A stretch of DNA of 64,000 nucleotides from Hyphomicrobiales bacterium (GCA_900472675.1 UCJA01000014.1:232962-296961), one strand, 5' to 3'; shown: positions 26,092 through 35,511, counted from the first letter of the stretch. Notes: a model not told the origin generated them from the letters alone. Numbers and translations: made by a program.

Positions 26092-27098
26092 CAGCGTTTC
26101 CCCTTGTTTTCGCCGCGCCGGCCAAGCCCCAGCTGCAGCAGGGTCAGCACCACCAGCACCAGTCCCATCAGGATGGAGGCTGCGGCGGCAAGGCCCGGAT
26201 TGCGCGGCTGCGAGACGAAGCCGGTCTCGTAGATGTACTGCGTCAGGAACAGCGTGCTGGTGCCGGGGCCGCCACCGGTCAAGATGTAGACTTCGTCGAA
26301 GACCTGCACCGAGCGGATCAGCGCCAGCACGATGACGACGATCAGGTTGGGCATCAGAAGCGGCAGGGTGATGCGCCAGAAAACGCGCGCGGGCCTGGTG
26401 CCGTCCATATCGGCGGCCTCGTAGAGATCCTTGGGGATCGCCTGCAGGCCGGCCAGCAGGATCAGGGCGTAGAAGCCCATGTGGGCCCAGAGCGAGACGC
26501 CGACGGCTGCGGTAAACGACCACATGCGATCCGTCAGCCAGGTGTAGGGTTCGACGCCGAAGGGATAGAGGATGAAATTGAGAAGGCCCTGCCGCTGCAG
26601 GATCCAGCGCCAGATCAGCCCGACCACCACCGGGGACAAAAGCACCGGAAAGAAGAACACGGCCCGCCAGAAGGAACGGGCGGCGAGATTGCGGTTGAGG
26701 ATCAGCGCCGTCACCAGCGCCGCCAGGATCATGAAGGTTACCTGCAGCACCACGAACCAGAATGTGTTGCTCACCGCCGTCCAGAAGGCGTCCTCCTGGC
26801 AGGTCAGCGGATCGAGATAGCTGGAGCAGTCGAACAACCGCTCATACTGATTGCCACCCACATAGCTGCGGTCGGGCAAGAAGAGCGCCGAGCCGCCGGT
26901 CAGCGAATAGACGAAGTTGATGGCGAGCGGCAGAAGCACGAAGATGCCGAAGATGAGCATGTTCGGCGCCAGGAAGAAGAGCGCCATGCCGCTGAGGCCG
27001 GTTCTCTTCTGCAGCGCCCGCAGGGGGGCATCGATCAGGCCCATAACGACACGGACGGGCGTCAGGGCGATCTCCCGCAGGCTTGCGGATGGGCTCAT
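26091..27098 (-). CDS. CUT1 sugar ABC transporter permease (MalF/UgpA type)
   Basis: 335 residues with six predicted membrane segments. The EAA motif is DLYEAADMDGTRPARVFWRI, followed by TLPLLMPNLIVVIVLALI. There is a cytoplasmic N-terminus of about 35 residues, then a first helix with FFLAPNMLIFGIFVLLPLA. It pairs with the downstream permease. A large loop after helix 1 contains two Cys (in FDCSSYLDPLTCQ), possibly a periplasmic disulfide. Confidence 0.88.
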   Translation of the reverse strand: MSPSASLREIALTPVRVVMGLIDAPLRALQKRTGLSGMALFFLAPNMLIFGIFVLLPLAINFVYSLTGGSALFLPDRSYVGGNQYERLFDCSSYLDPLTCQEDAFWTAVSNTFWFVVLQVTFMILAALVTALILNRNLAARSFWRAVFFFPVLLSPVVVGLIWRWILQRQGLLNFILYPFGVEPYTWLTDRMWSFTAAVGVSLWAHMGFYALILLAGLQAIPKDLYEAADMDGTRPARVFWRITLPLLMPNLIVVIVLALIRSVQVFDEVYILTGGGPGTSTLFLTQYIYETGFVSQPRNPGLAAAASILMGLVLVVLTLLQLGLGRRGENKGKR

Positions 27099-27229
27099 GG
27101 CTGTTCTCCGTCGTTCCCGTGGCTGTCACAGGTGGCGCTACGCACTCGAATGCGCCGCAAGGCCGACCTGTATTGAAAGCGCGCCCCGCATCCGATTGTC
27201 ACGGACGCGAGGCGCACACGGCTCATGCG

Positions 27230-28504
27230 CTAGAGGCCGGAATCCTTGACCTTCTTCGCCACATCGGCATCGATGCGGGTGAAGGCGTCATCCAGCTTCA
27301 GTTCACCGGCGACCACCTGGGCGACGCGGGCGACCATGGCGCCGTAGACGGTATCGGCCCAGCGCCAGCCCGGCATCTTCTGGGCCGAGGCGGAGGTGGT
27401 CTTGGTGGCCTCGACAAAGGTGTTCAGGGCAGCCTTGACCATGGGGTTGTCGGACTTGAAGCTCAGGTCGCCCTTGTCGATGACGCCCTTGTGGGCGGGA
27501 ATGAACAGGGTGCGTTCTGAGAACTCCTTCACCACCGGTTCACTGGCCAGGTATTCCATCACCTTGGCGACTTCGGTCGGGTTCTTGGTGTATTTGATCG
27601 CCACCAGGCCTGCGCCACCCGGCATGCCGGTGCAGGCGGCCGGGCCACAGGGGCTGCCGGTCGCGACCCAGTCGAAGGTATTGCCGATCTTGGTCGAGAA
27701 GTTCGGCACCTGCCAGGAGCCGGAATAGTAGAAGGCGAGCTGGGCGTTGATGAAGTCGTCGGCCGCAGCCCGGTAGGTCTGGCCGGCGGCCGAAACCCAG
27801 ACGTCCTTGCTCATCGTGCCGTCCTGCGTCCAGCCGACGAATTTGGTGATGAAGTCCTTGGCGCCCTTGTCGAGCAGCGCCGGCTTGCCGTCGGCCCCCA
27901 CATAATTGGCCCCGAACGACAGGTTCGGCGCGGTGATGCGGTGGCCGGAACGGTCGAGCGCCATGGCGAACGGGATCTGCTGGCTTTGCGCGACCTTCTT
28001 GGCGGCGGCCGCCCAATCATCCCAGGTGGCATCCTTGCCCGGCAGCGGGACGCCGGCCTGTTCGAACAGCGTCTTGTTGGCAAAGCCGCCGGTCAAGGTG
28101 ATTTGAGTCATGAAGCCGGAGATCTGCTTGGAACCGTCGGGCCGCATCCAGTCCGCCTGGGCACCAAAGTTGGTGTCCCAATAGGCAGGGTCGGAGACCA
28201 GCGGGCGCAGGTCCAGCCAATGGCGGCTGAGGTCCTTCAGCGCCGTGACGCGGGCAATGTCTGGGCCGTTGCCGGCCTCGAGCTGGATCGGCAGCTGTTC
28301 CTTGATCACGCCATAGGCGACATTGTCGATGATGACGTTGATGTTCGGATTCTGCTGCTTGAAGCGGTTCATCAGGTCCTGCAGGACCTCGCCTTCGATG
28401 CCGTCGGAATACCACATGATCCGCACATCGCCGGCATAGGCTGCCGTCGAGGTGAGAAGGGCAAGCGTGGCGCTCGTCAGAAGCGGTATAACTCTCATGC
28501 GCAT
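27230..28504 (-). CDS. CUT1 sugar ABC transporter substrate-binding protein
   Basis: 424 residues. The signal peptide (about 1-24, cleaved after AYA) is followed by a family-1 solute-binding fold: LMNRFKQQNPNINV near the N-terminus and DFINAQLAFYYSGSWQ later, with EPVVKEFSERTLFIPAHKG near the C-terminus. It captures the oligosaccharide in the periplasm. The neighbouring GH105 and kdu genes point to an unsaturated pectic or uronic oligosaccharide as ligand. A 131-base gap to the permease gene is the longest within the operon's transport part. Confidence 0.88.
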   Translation of the reverse strand: MRMRVIPLLTSATLALLTSTAAYAGDVRIMWYSDGIEGEVLQDLMNRFKQQNPNINVIIDNVAYGVIKEQLPIQLEAGNGPDIARVTALKDLSRHWLDLRPLVSDPAYWDTNFGAQADWMRPDGSKQISGFMTQITLTGGFANKTLFEQAGVPLPGKDATWDDWAAAAKKVAQSQQIPFAMALDRSGHRITAPNLSFGANYVGADGKPALLDKGAKDFITKFVGWTQDGTMSKDVWVSAAGQTYRAAADDFINAQLAFYYSGSWQVPNFSTKIGNTFDWVATGSPCGPAACTGMPGGAGLVAIKYTKNPTEVAKVMEYLASEPVVKEFSERTLFIPAHKGVIDKGDLSFKSDNPMVKAALNTFVEATKTTSASAQKMPGWRWADTVYGAMVARVAQVVAGELKLDDAFTRIDADVAKKVKDSGL

Positions 28505-28554
28505 TTCCTCCTCCTGGAAAGACGGGCCTCCACCCGCCGGGTCGTCTGGTCGTT

Positions 28555-31035
28555 CTACGGGGCGAGCATGGTCGCGTCGCCCCGGACTGTATAATCGGCC
28601 CTTGCAAGGGTGCGGCCTTGCGCTTCGACGCCGCCATCGGCGAGGAAGCGGACGGGGCCATATTCGGGGTCTTCGATGACGAGAGTGCCATCGCTTTCCT
28701 TGTGGGCTTCAAGGGCGCCGAATCTGTCCTCCACGGATGCCAGGTCCTCCGACTGGCAGACGCGGACGATCCAGCGGGTCCTGGTGCCATACTGGCGGAT
28801 CTCGACGCCGGCCGAGGGACCTTCGGTCACCATTTGCAGATCACTGCCGGCGCTTAGCAGCACCGCGCCGTTGCCTGAGCGGGCCAGCGCCAGGCTGCCG
28901 GTATTGCGGCTTTCGTCGAATTCAGCCACCGGGAACCAGGCGTGGGTAAAGTCCGGCTGCTCCTCGTGCACGCTAAATTCCAGGATCGCCAGGCCGCGAT
29001 ACTGCTGGGTGCGGGCAATGGTGCCGCAACCGCCCCAGTAGGACGGCCGGCCATAGCCGAACTGGATAGTTTCGCCCGGATGGTTGATCCAGACTGCCGC
29101 TTCCGGCTTTTCGCCCAGGCGCAGATGCAGGATGGTTTCCTGGTAGCCCCATTCGTCCCAGCGGTAATGCGCGGCAGAGCCCAGCGCAAAATCGGCACTC
29201 TTGTAGTGATAGAGCGCTGCAAAGGCGTTTTCGCCCTGGGCGAAGCGCCATTCCTGATGCTCGTCGCCACGATGATCGGCGATGGCAGCAAAGGAGTCGG
29301 GAATGTCGAGCCCGTGGTCGCGCAGGCAGACTGCCAGCTGTGGCAGGGCATGCACGCGACGGCCATACCAACCCTTGCCCCAGAGCAGGCGAGCGACGCC
29401 CGACAGTTCCAGCGAGCGGCCGGCGCAGAGCGTGTGTTCGTAGGAGCGCCCCTGGGCTGCCGTGACCATGCCGTGGTGAGCGGAGCGGGCGATGATTTCA
29501 CACAGCCGGACGATGCCGGCGTTGGCTCGGCTGGCGATGTCATCATCGGGTGCAAGCGCCGCCAGCGCCGTCAGGCCCTTGAGGTCGATCGGGAAGTAGG
29601 GCGCTGAGTTGAATTCCGCCATTTCCCAATGTTCGAAATGATCCAGCCAGGCGCGGACGCGTTCTGCACCAACCTTCGCCTGCTCGCGGCCCTTGCGGCC
29701 GGAGCGGACGAAGGTCGCCTCTGGGAGGAGGGTTCCGGCGAGGTAGGCAGAGGTGTGGAAGAGCAGGGCGTGGTTTTCGGAGAAATACCACTGCACGTCG
29801 TTTCCGGGTTCATCCATCCAGTAGCGGTAGTGGAGAATGGCGCTGTCGATACGGTCGCGGGTCTTCGTGGCAATGTCACCACCCCAGACGGTGCGTGACC
29901 AGATCAGCGGCACGAGCGAGAAGTCGGCGCAGTCGTGGCAGTCTTCGATCGACGGCAGGATCTCCTCGATCATGGCGTCGGTATCGGCGCCACCGCGACC
30001 GCTGGCGAGCCGCGCAAAGGCGCGCACGGTGTCGCGTTCGGAGTGTTCGGAGACCTCCGTCAGCGTTTCGACGATGCGTTCCGCAAGGGTTGCCGCAGCA
30101 TTACCCTGGCGTGTCGCATGGCAGATCTCGACGCCAAGCGACCGGGAGGCGACAAAGCCACCTGCATCGAGCGTGATGCGCAGGTGGCGGAAATCGGCCG
30201 GGGCGTTTTCAGAGGGGCCGATGTTGAGTTCGGTTGCACCGGCTTTCAGCGCGAAATCATAGTCGAAGCGTTCGCGCGACATGAAGTCGCCTTCGATGGC
30301 GACATTCACCTTGACGTCGACGGGCAGGGGCTCGGCCAGCAGCAGCGTGATATCGCCGCCGAAGTAATGCGGGCGATCGACGTGCATGCCGTCGAGGGCA
30401 GTTTCGAGGCTTTCCGCCACGGACCCGGCGACAGGCACCGGCAGGGACACGCGGGCCTTGGGGCCGGACAGATAGTCGAGCTGGAAGAAGTAGCGCGCGT
30501 CGCGTTCGGCCAGGTCATCGAAGAACAGGGTGATCTCGTTGTGTCCCGCGACCAGCGGCAGGTCGAATTCCTGCTTGGCTTCGAGGTTGCGGCTATAGGG
30601 CGCCATCCAGCCGATTTCGGTCCCGTTCAGCCAGATCACGGCGCCGCCGCAGGTTCCGAGCCGGATCTTTGCGGTGCCGGCGGTGTCGGCCTCGAGATAG
30701 GTGCGCGTCCAGGTCGCAAGCCGGGTCGGCCGGAACCAGAAACCGGAGAGATCAAGCCGCGGCGAACCGAAGGGAAGCCACCAGCGGGCGGCATCGAAAC
30801 TGCCGCGCACATCCGGCCGCTTGCCGCGATAGGTTTCGGCAAAGATGGTCCGGCAGGGGTATTCGTGGGGAATGAAGTTCTTCACCTTCGTGAGGAAGAA
30901 GAAGGGATCCATCTCGCCCTTCATGGGGCTGTCCGGCACATCGAAGCGCTCCTGCGCGATGCCGCCCAGCTGCCAGTAGCGGATGGCCTCGCCAGCCTTC
31001 AGATCCTTGCGCATCCAATGAGTTTCAGCGTTCAT
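28555..31035 (-). CDS. Unrecognised 826-residue protein of the kdu operon, probable carbohydrate-active enzyme
   Basis: No signal peptide, so probably cytosolic. Residues about 95-200 look like a beta-sandwich carbohydrate-binding module (KIRLGTCGGAVIWLNGTEIGW, then AGHNEITLFFDD). From about residue 330 to 640 it is largely helical with WYFSENHALLFHTSAYLAG and YFPIDLKGLTALAAL, the style of an (alpha/alpha) barrel glycosidase or lyase. The C-terminal part returns to beta strands. It overlaps kduI by four bases (ATGA), which implies translational coupling. I cannot assign a named family; position argues for cleavage of an imported uronic oligosaccharide. Confidence 0.75.
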   Translation of the reverse strand: MNAETHWMRKDLKAGEAIRYWQLGGIAQERFDVPDSPMKGEMDPFFFLTKVKNFIPHEYPCRTIFAETYRGKRPDVRGSFDAARWWLPFGSPRLDLSGFWFRPTRLATWTRTYLEADTAGTAKIRLGTCGGAVIWLNGTEIGWMAPYSRNLEAKQEFDLPLVAGHNEITLFFDDLAERDARYFFQLDYLSGPKARVSLPVPVAGSVAESLETALDGMHVDRPHYFGGDITLLLAEPLPVDVKVNVAIEGDFMSRERFDYDFALKAGATELNIGPSENAPADFRHLRITLDAGGFVASRSLGVEICHATRQGNAAATLAERIVETLTEVSEHSERDTVRAFARLASGRGGADTDAMIEEILPSIEDCHDCADFSLVPLIWSRTVWGGDIATKTRDRIDSAILHYRYWMDEPGNDVQWYFSENHALLFHTSAYLAGTLLPEATFVRSGRKGREQAKVGAERVRAWLDHFEHWEMAEFNSAPYFPIDLKGLTALAALAPDDDIASRANAGIVRLCEIIARSAHHGMVTAAQGRSYEHTLCAGRSLELSGVARLLWGKGWYGRRVHALPQLAVCLRDHGLDIPDSFAAIADHRGDEHQEWRFAQGENAFAALYHYKSADFALGSAAHYRWDEWGYQETILHLRLGEKPEAAVWINHPGETIQFGYGRPSYWGGCGTIARTQQYRGLAILEFSVHEEQPDFTHAWFPVAEFDESRNTGSLALARSGNGAVLLSAGSDLQMVTEGPSAGVEIRQYGTRTRWIVRVCQSEDLASVEDRFGALEAHKESDGTLVIEDPEYGPVRFLADGGVEAQGRTLARADYTVRGDATMLAP

Positions 31036-31868
31036 TTCAAATCCGCCAGCGCTACGGGAGAGACATCATTGTATTCCTGGTTTTCTCCGGTCATGCCCCA
31101 CACGAAGGCGTAGCTTCCGGTGCCGGCTCCCATGTGGATCGACCAGGCGGGGGACAGGACTGCATCGAGATCGGCGACCACCAGATGGCGGGTCTCATCG
31201 GAGCGGCCCATCAAATGGATGACCCGTTCCTCAGGGGAGAGATCGAAGTAGCAATAGGCCTCCATCCGTCGCTCGTGCAGATGCGGGGGCATGGTGTTCC
31301 AGATGCTGCCTTCGGCAAGATCGGTGATGCCCATCAGAAGCAGGCAGGAGGGTGCCACTTCCGGGTGGATATACATCCGCAGCCTGCGCTTGTTGGAGCG
31401 CTTTTCATCGCCGAGCTCAAGCAGCTTGGATTCGGCGCGGCCGATCAGCCGGTGTGGGATGTCGGCGCCGGCCGGCACCGAGTTCATGTAGAAGCGGGCG
31501 GGCGTCTCCGCGTTCGCACTTTCGACGCTGATTTCGCGGGCGCCGCGGCCGATGTAGAGGACGTCGCGGTTTTCCAGGGTGAACGGCTGGCCGTCGACAG
31601 TGATCGTGCCGGCGCCGCCGAGATTGGCCACGCCCATTTCGCGCGACGAGAGCAGGAAGGGTGTGCCGATCTCCGCGCCGGAGCCAAAGGTCAGCGGCTC
31701 GTCCAGCGGCACGGCGCCGCCGAGGATCATCCGGTCGACATGGGTATAGGTGAAGCTCGCGCTTCCGGGCTGAAACAGGTCCTCGACGAGGAACTCGGCC
31801 CGCAGCCGCGCTGTGTCGTAGGTCTTGATGTCTTCGGGGCCGGCCCCGTACAAAACTTTCATGGTCAT
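31032..31868 (-). CDS. kduI: 5-dehydro-4-deoxy-D-glucuronate isomerase
   Basis: 278 residues of the KduI cupin family. The zinc-site motif PPHLHERRMEAY gives His196, His198 and Glu203, and His245 lies in SIHMGAGT. HVDRMILGGAVPL and FLLSSREMGVANLGG are characteristic. It isomerises the unsaturated uronate product of pectin or hyaluronan breakdown. It overlaps the GH105 gene upstream and the 826-residue gene downstream by four bases each, so the three are translated as a block. Confidence 0.93.
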   Translation of the reverse strand: MTMKVLYGAGPEDIKTYDTARLRAEFLVEDLFQPGSASFTYTHVDRMILGGAVPLDEPLTFGSGAEIGTPFLLSSREMGVANLGGAGTITVDGQPFTLENRDVLYIGRGAREISVESANAETPARFYMNSVPAGADIPHRLIGRAESKLLELGDEKRSNKRRLRMYIHPEVAPSCLLLMGITDLAEGSIWNTMPPHLHERRMEAYCYFDLSPEERVIHLMGRSDETRHLVVADLDAVLSPAWSIHMGAGTGSYAFVWGMTGENQEYNDVSPVALADLK

Positions 31869-32965
31869 GCCGCCTGTTCTTCCTTTTCCATGTGCTGCAG
31901 CGCTTCGGAGAGGCAGAGAATGGAGAGCGCCTGTCCATAGCCTGTCGGCTGGATGGGGATGTCGCGATAGAATTGCAGATCGTGGCCCATGCGGGTGCCG
32001 TAGGAGACGTTCAGCACGGTGCCGTTTTCGTCAATGTTGTCGAGTACTGCCTGCACGGCTTTCAGGCCGGCGACCTTCCATTCCGGCGTTCCGAGGCCAA
32101 GGCGATAACCCTTCAGCAGCCCGTAGCCGATGCCGGCGGTGGCCGAGATTTCCTCATAAGACGACGGATCGTCGAGCAGGGTGCGCCAGGCGCCGGATTT
32201 AGCCTGCAGCGGCAGCAGTGCATTGACCTGCGCCACCAGGACGCCGAGCAGATATTGCTTCACCGGCTTTGCCATTTCGGCGAGATCGAAGAGATCAAGG
32301 ATGCCGGCGGTGATCCAGGCATTGCCTCGGGCCCAGCGCGCCTGCGCAAAGTTGTGGCGACCCTCGAAGGTCCAGCCGTGGAACCAGAGCCCGGACTTGG
32401 TGTCAGCGAGATAACGGGCATGTACGAGAAACTGCCGGGCCGCCTCGTCGCCCAGTTCGGGGCGGCCGCTGGCCTGGCCGTAGGAGGCCAGGAAAAGGGC
32501 CACCATGTAGAGCGTATCGTCCCAGAGTTCCTTGTCGTTCACCTTGTCGGACACGTGGTGTTCGAAGGCGCCTTCCTCGGTGCGGCCCATCTCGGCCAGC
32601 ACGCGGCTTGCCCATTGGTCGAGCGGCTGTTTCCAGCGGCTGTCGCCGGTCTCTTTCCAGAGAACGGACAACGCCAGCATGGGAGCCGTAGTGTTGACGT
32701 TGAGTGTCGGCAGGCCGGCGGATAGCCGGGCCGCATACCAATCCTCGATCAGACGTTTCAGGTCGTCGCGGCCAGTGAACTGCCAGAGCCTGACCAGCCC
32801 GTAGAGCCCGACGCCCTGCGGCCATTCCCAGCTGTCGAAGGAAATATAGTCGCCGGCGCTGCCGTCGAGATTGGGTTCGTGGAAGCGGCCGTCATCGCGA
32901 AGCCCGGTCATGCCGGCCACGATGAGATCGAGCTTTCCACGGATATCCCGGCCCGAAAGGCCCAT
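31865..32965 (-). CDS. Unsaturated glucuronyl/galacturonyl hydrolase, GH105 (YteR/YesR-like)
   Basis: 366 residues from the ATG at 32965 with GGGAGGAT at ideal spacing; a start at 32992 is possible but unsupported. The (alpha/alpha)6-barrel motifs include WEWPQGVGLYGLVRLW, ELWDDTLYMVALFLA with the catalytic Asp, and FAQARWARGNAWI. It hydrates the terminal unsaturated uronic acid of rhamnogalacturonan or other lyase products. There is no signal peptide, so it acts after import. First gene of the eight-gene operon. Confidence 0.85.
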   Translation of the reverse strand: MGLSGRDIRGKLDLIVAGMTGLRDDGRFHEPNLDGSAGDYISFDSWEWPQGVGLYGLVRLWQFTGRDDLKRLIEDWYAARLSAGLPTLNVNTTAPMLALSVLWKETGDSRWKQPLDQWASRVLAEMGRTEEGAFEHHVSDKVNDKELWDDTLYMVALFLASYGQASGRPELGDEAARQFLVHARYLADTKSGLWFHGWTFEGRHNFAQARWARGNAWITAGILDLFDLAEMAKPVKQYLLGVLVAQVNALLPLQAKSGAWRTLLDDPSSYEEISATAGIGYGLLKGYRLGLGTPEWKVAGLKAVQAVLDNIDENGTVLNVSYGTRMGHDLQFYRDIPIQPTGYGQALSILCLSEALQHMEKEEQAA

Positions 32966-33101
32966 TGCGTATCCTCCCTGTCCTGCCCGCATTCATCCTC
33001 CAGGATGTCGCCGGCAGCCTCTCCGCTTCTCCCGAGCGGTGAGGAGATGAAACCACTGGAAAAATATTTGCGCAATATGAAAATTTTTTGCAGTATGGGG
33101 C
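32966..33101. promoter_or_regulatory. Divergent promoter and operator region of the kdu operon
   Basis: A short AT-rich island at 33058-33095 stands out in GC-rich surroundings. It contains TTGCGCAA (33068-33075), an 8-bp palindrome with the central CG typical of LacI-family operators, and a second TTTTGCAGTAT half-like copy 18 bases on. It likely carries the operator for the divergent LacI-family gene. Confidence 0.5.
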
Positions 33102-34205
33102 ATGGCAGGGGATGATCGGATGGTGGCAAGCACGACACCGGGCAAGCGCGGCACCAAGCCGCGTCGGGTCCGGCTGGAAGATATTGCTGAAAAGGTTGGC
33201 GTTTCGCTGAGCACCGTGTCGCGTGCGCTGGCCGGAGAAAAGGGCGTGCGGGATGACGTTCGCCAGAAGATTCTAGAAGCCGCCAAGACCGCCAATTACG
33301 CCGTGCCGACGCCGGTGGCGGGAAAGAAGGTGTTTCTGGCTGCCTCCAGCGCGGCGATGATCGACTACGTCCGCAACCAGTTCACGCTCTATGTTCTTGA
33401 AGGCCTGCGCGACCGGGCGCAGGCGCTCGGCATGGAGATCGTTACCCGCGCCGTCGCCGATCAGGAGGAGGAGAGGCTGATGCTGGAGGAGGCGCTTGCC
33501 GATCCGGATGTGGCCGGCCTGCTGTTCCTGACCGTGGATGACGAGGGCATGCTGGCGGCAACGCGCAACTTCGGCAAACCGGTGGTGATGATCAACGGCG
33601 ACGATCCGCTGATGCGGCTATCCAGCGTCACGCCCTGCAACCGCTCGGCGGCACGGCTGGCGACGGACCATCTGATCCAGCTCGGGCACGAACGCATCCT
33701 CTTCCTGACACGGCCGGGACGGCATACGATCGAGCGCCGGCGGGAAGGCTGGCGCGACGCGCTCCTGGCGCACGGACTGGCCTGTCCGGACGACCTCGTG
33801 CTGCCGGTCGACGACTGGCTGCCGGAACTGGCTGCACAGGCGGTTATCCGGCGGGTTGAGGCCAAGGGCCTCGATTTTACCGCCGTGCTTGCCGCGGGCG
33901 ACAGTCTTGCGGTGGGTGCGATGATGGGTGTCCAGCAGCTGGGTTTCTCCGTGCCGGGCGACGTGTCAGTGATGGGGATGGACGACCTGCCGCAGGCCGC
34001 CTTCCTCAATCCGCCACTCACCACCATGCATATCCCGATGCGGGAACTCGGCTACGTGGCGCTCGACCTGCTGCGCGACAGCCTGACGAACGTGCCGATG
34101 CCCGCCCGTCGCGTCGAACTCGCCTGCCATCTCATCGAGCGTCAATCAACCGCCCACTGTCTGCCGTCGTCGCGGATGGTGCCAGCGTCGGCAGCCGGAG
34201 TGTAA
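33102..34205 (+). CDS. LacI-family transcriptional regulator of the kdu operon
   Basis: 367 residues. The helix-turn-helix RLEDIAEKVGVSLSTVSRAL lies at about 23-42, followed by a hinge and a periplasmic-binding-like effector domain (LATDHLIQLGHERILFL, ERRREGWRDALL, VMGMDDLPQAAFLNPPLTT). It is probably a repressor released by an unsaturated uronide or a KDG-type metabolite. The last 25 codons overlap the 3' end of the convergent histidine kinase gene by 74 bases. An alternative ATG at 33120 would be six codons shorter. Confidence 0.88.
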   Translation: MAGDDRMVASTTPGKRGTKPRRVRLEDIAEKVGVSLSTVSRALAGEKGVRDDVRQKILEAAKTANYAVPTPVAGKKVFLAASSAAMIDYVRNQFTLYVLEGLRDRAQALGMEIVTRAVADQEEERLMLEEALADPDVAGLLFLTVDDEGMLAATRNFGKPVVMINGDDPLMRLSSVTPCNRSAARLATDHLIQLGHERILFLTRPGRHTIERRREGWRDALLAHGLACPDDLVLPVDDWLPELAAQAVIRRVEAKGLDFTAVLAAGDSLAVGAMMGVQQLGFSVPGDVSVMGMDDLPQAAFLNPPLTTMHIPMRELGYVALDLLRDSLTNVPMPARRVELACHLIERQSTAHCLPSSRMVPASAAGV

Positions 34206-35511
34206 CCTCGAGGCCACCCAGCGGCGAGGGGCCAAGGCTCAAGCTGCCGCCGTAGGCGGTGGCAATGTCGCCCGAGATCGCCAGGCCGAGGCCTGTTCCG
34301 GTCTCGGCGTCGGTGTCGATCACGCCGCGCTTCAGCATCTGCGCATAGCGTTCCGGCGGGGCACCGGGGCCGTCGTCGCCGACGCACCAGATGGTGATCC
34401 CGCCTTCCTGCTGCGCCTTGATCTCGATGCGGCGCTCGGCGTAACGCACGGCATTGTCGAGGATATTGCCCATGGCTTCGGCGACGTCGGCCGGATCGGC
34501 CTGGACGCTCAGCGCAGGATCGATTTCCAGCGACCACTCGATGCCGCGGCTGCGGGTTACCGGCGACAGCACGCTCACCAGTTTTCCGGAGATGCTAAGC
34601 AGCGAGGTCGTCGCCATCTGCTCGACGCCCATGCGGGCAGCCTGCAACTGCCGGTCGGCGCGCTGGCGCACCAGCTCGATCTGCTGCAACGCCGTGTGGC
34701 GACGATCTTCGGGCAGGTCCTCGACCAGATGCGACAGGACCGTCAGCGGCGTCTTCAGGCCATGCGCAAGGTCGCTCGCACGGGCGCGTGCGCGTTCCAC
34801 TGCAGTCTCACGTTCCGAGAGCAGCATATTGATTTCGTTGACGAGCGGCGTCACTTCGCTCGGTCCTTCGGCGCCCATCCGGGCAATGCCACCGGCGCGG
34901 ATTTCGGCAACTTCGCTGCGCAGGCGCGACAGCGGTTTCAGCCCGATCAGGCCCTGCAGGAAGGAGGCGAGCAGCAAAAGCGCCCCGGTCGCCACCAGCA
35001 TCAGGATCAGCGGCCGGTGGTAGCTGGCCAGCGCCTCCTCCATGTCGTTCTTCGAGAAGGCCGTGTAGATGGTGAACTGCCGCCGATCGCTGCCTGATGC
35101 AATCGACATCTGCTTGGCGGAGATCAGGATGATGCCGCCGTCCGGTCCTTCGGCCTGGTCGAAGCCGCAGTACTGGTCGGCAAAGAAATTTGTGCTTGTC
35201 AGTTCCTCGTCCCAGAGCGAGCGGGAGCGGAGTGGCGGTTCACCACCGGTTGCGGAAATCTGCCAGTAGCGGCCGCCGGCCGGGATCTGGAAGCGCGGAT
35301 CGGAAGGCTCGCTCGCCAGCGCCAGATTGCCTTGCTCCACCGTCAGCCGGGCTCCCAGCGCATCGGACACCGCCGTCATCTCGGCCGCGTACTGGTCTGC
35401 GACATAATCCTCGAAGAGGTGCCCGAGCACGAACCAGACGAGCGAGAGCGCAACGGCGATGGAGATCAGCGCACCGGCTGCCAGCCGGTAGCGGAGCGAG
35501 CGGATGATCAT
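34132..35511 (-). CDS. Sensor histidine kinase (PhoQ-like)
   Basis: 459 residues. Membrane segments at about 10-30 and 168-190 enclose a periplasmic sensor of about 135 residues. A HAMP region follows, then the H-box ASDLAHGLKTPLTVL (His250), N-box DNAVRYAE and G-boxes DDGPGAP and GTGLGLAI. It overlaps its response regulator gene by four bases. The PhoQ-like architecture (short loop, HGLKTPL H-box) suggests sensing of cations or envelope stress, but the ligand is unknown. Confidence 0.88.
   Translation of the reverse strand: MIIRSLRYRLAAGALISIAVALSLVWFVLGHLFEDYVADQYAAEMTAVSDALGARLTVEQGNLALASEPSDPRFQIPAGGRYWQISATGGEPPLRSRSLWDEELTSTNFFADQYCGFDQAEGPDGGIILISAKQMSIASGSDRRQFTIYTAFSKNDMEEALASYHRPLILMLVATGALLLLASFLQGLIGLKPLSRLRSEVAEIRAGGIARMGAEGPSEVTPLVNEINMLLSERETAVERARARASDLAHGLKTPLTVLSHLVEDLPEDRRHTALQQIELVRQRADRQLQAARMGVEQMATTSLLSISGKLVSVLSPVTRSRGIEWSLEIDPALSVQADPADVAEAMGNILDNAVRYAERRIEIKAQQEGGITIWCVGDDGPGAPPERYAQMLKRGVIDTDAETGTGLGLAISGDIATAYGGSLSLGPSPLGGLEVTLRLPTLAPSATTADSGRLIDAR

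Noticed and set aside
29935-31113. 392-codon plus-strand open frame
   Set aside because: Shadow of the 826-residue gene, which is fixed by ATGA overlap with kduI.
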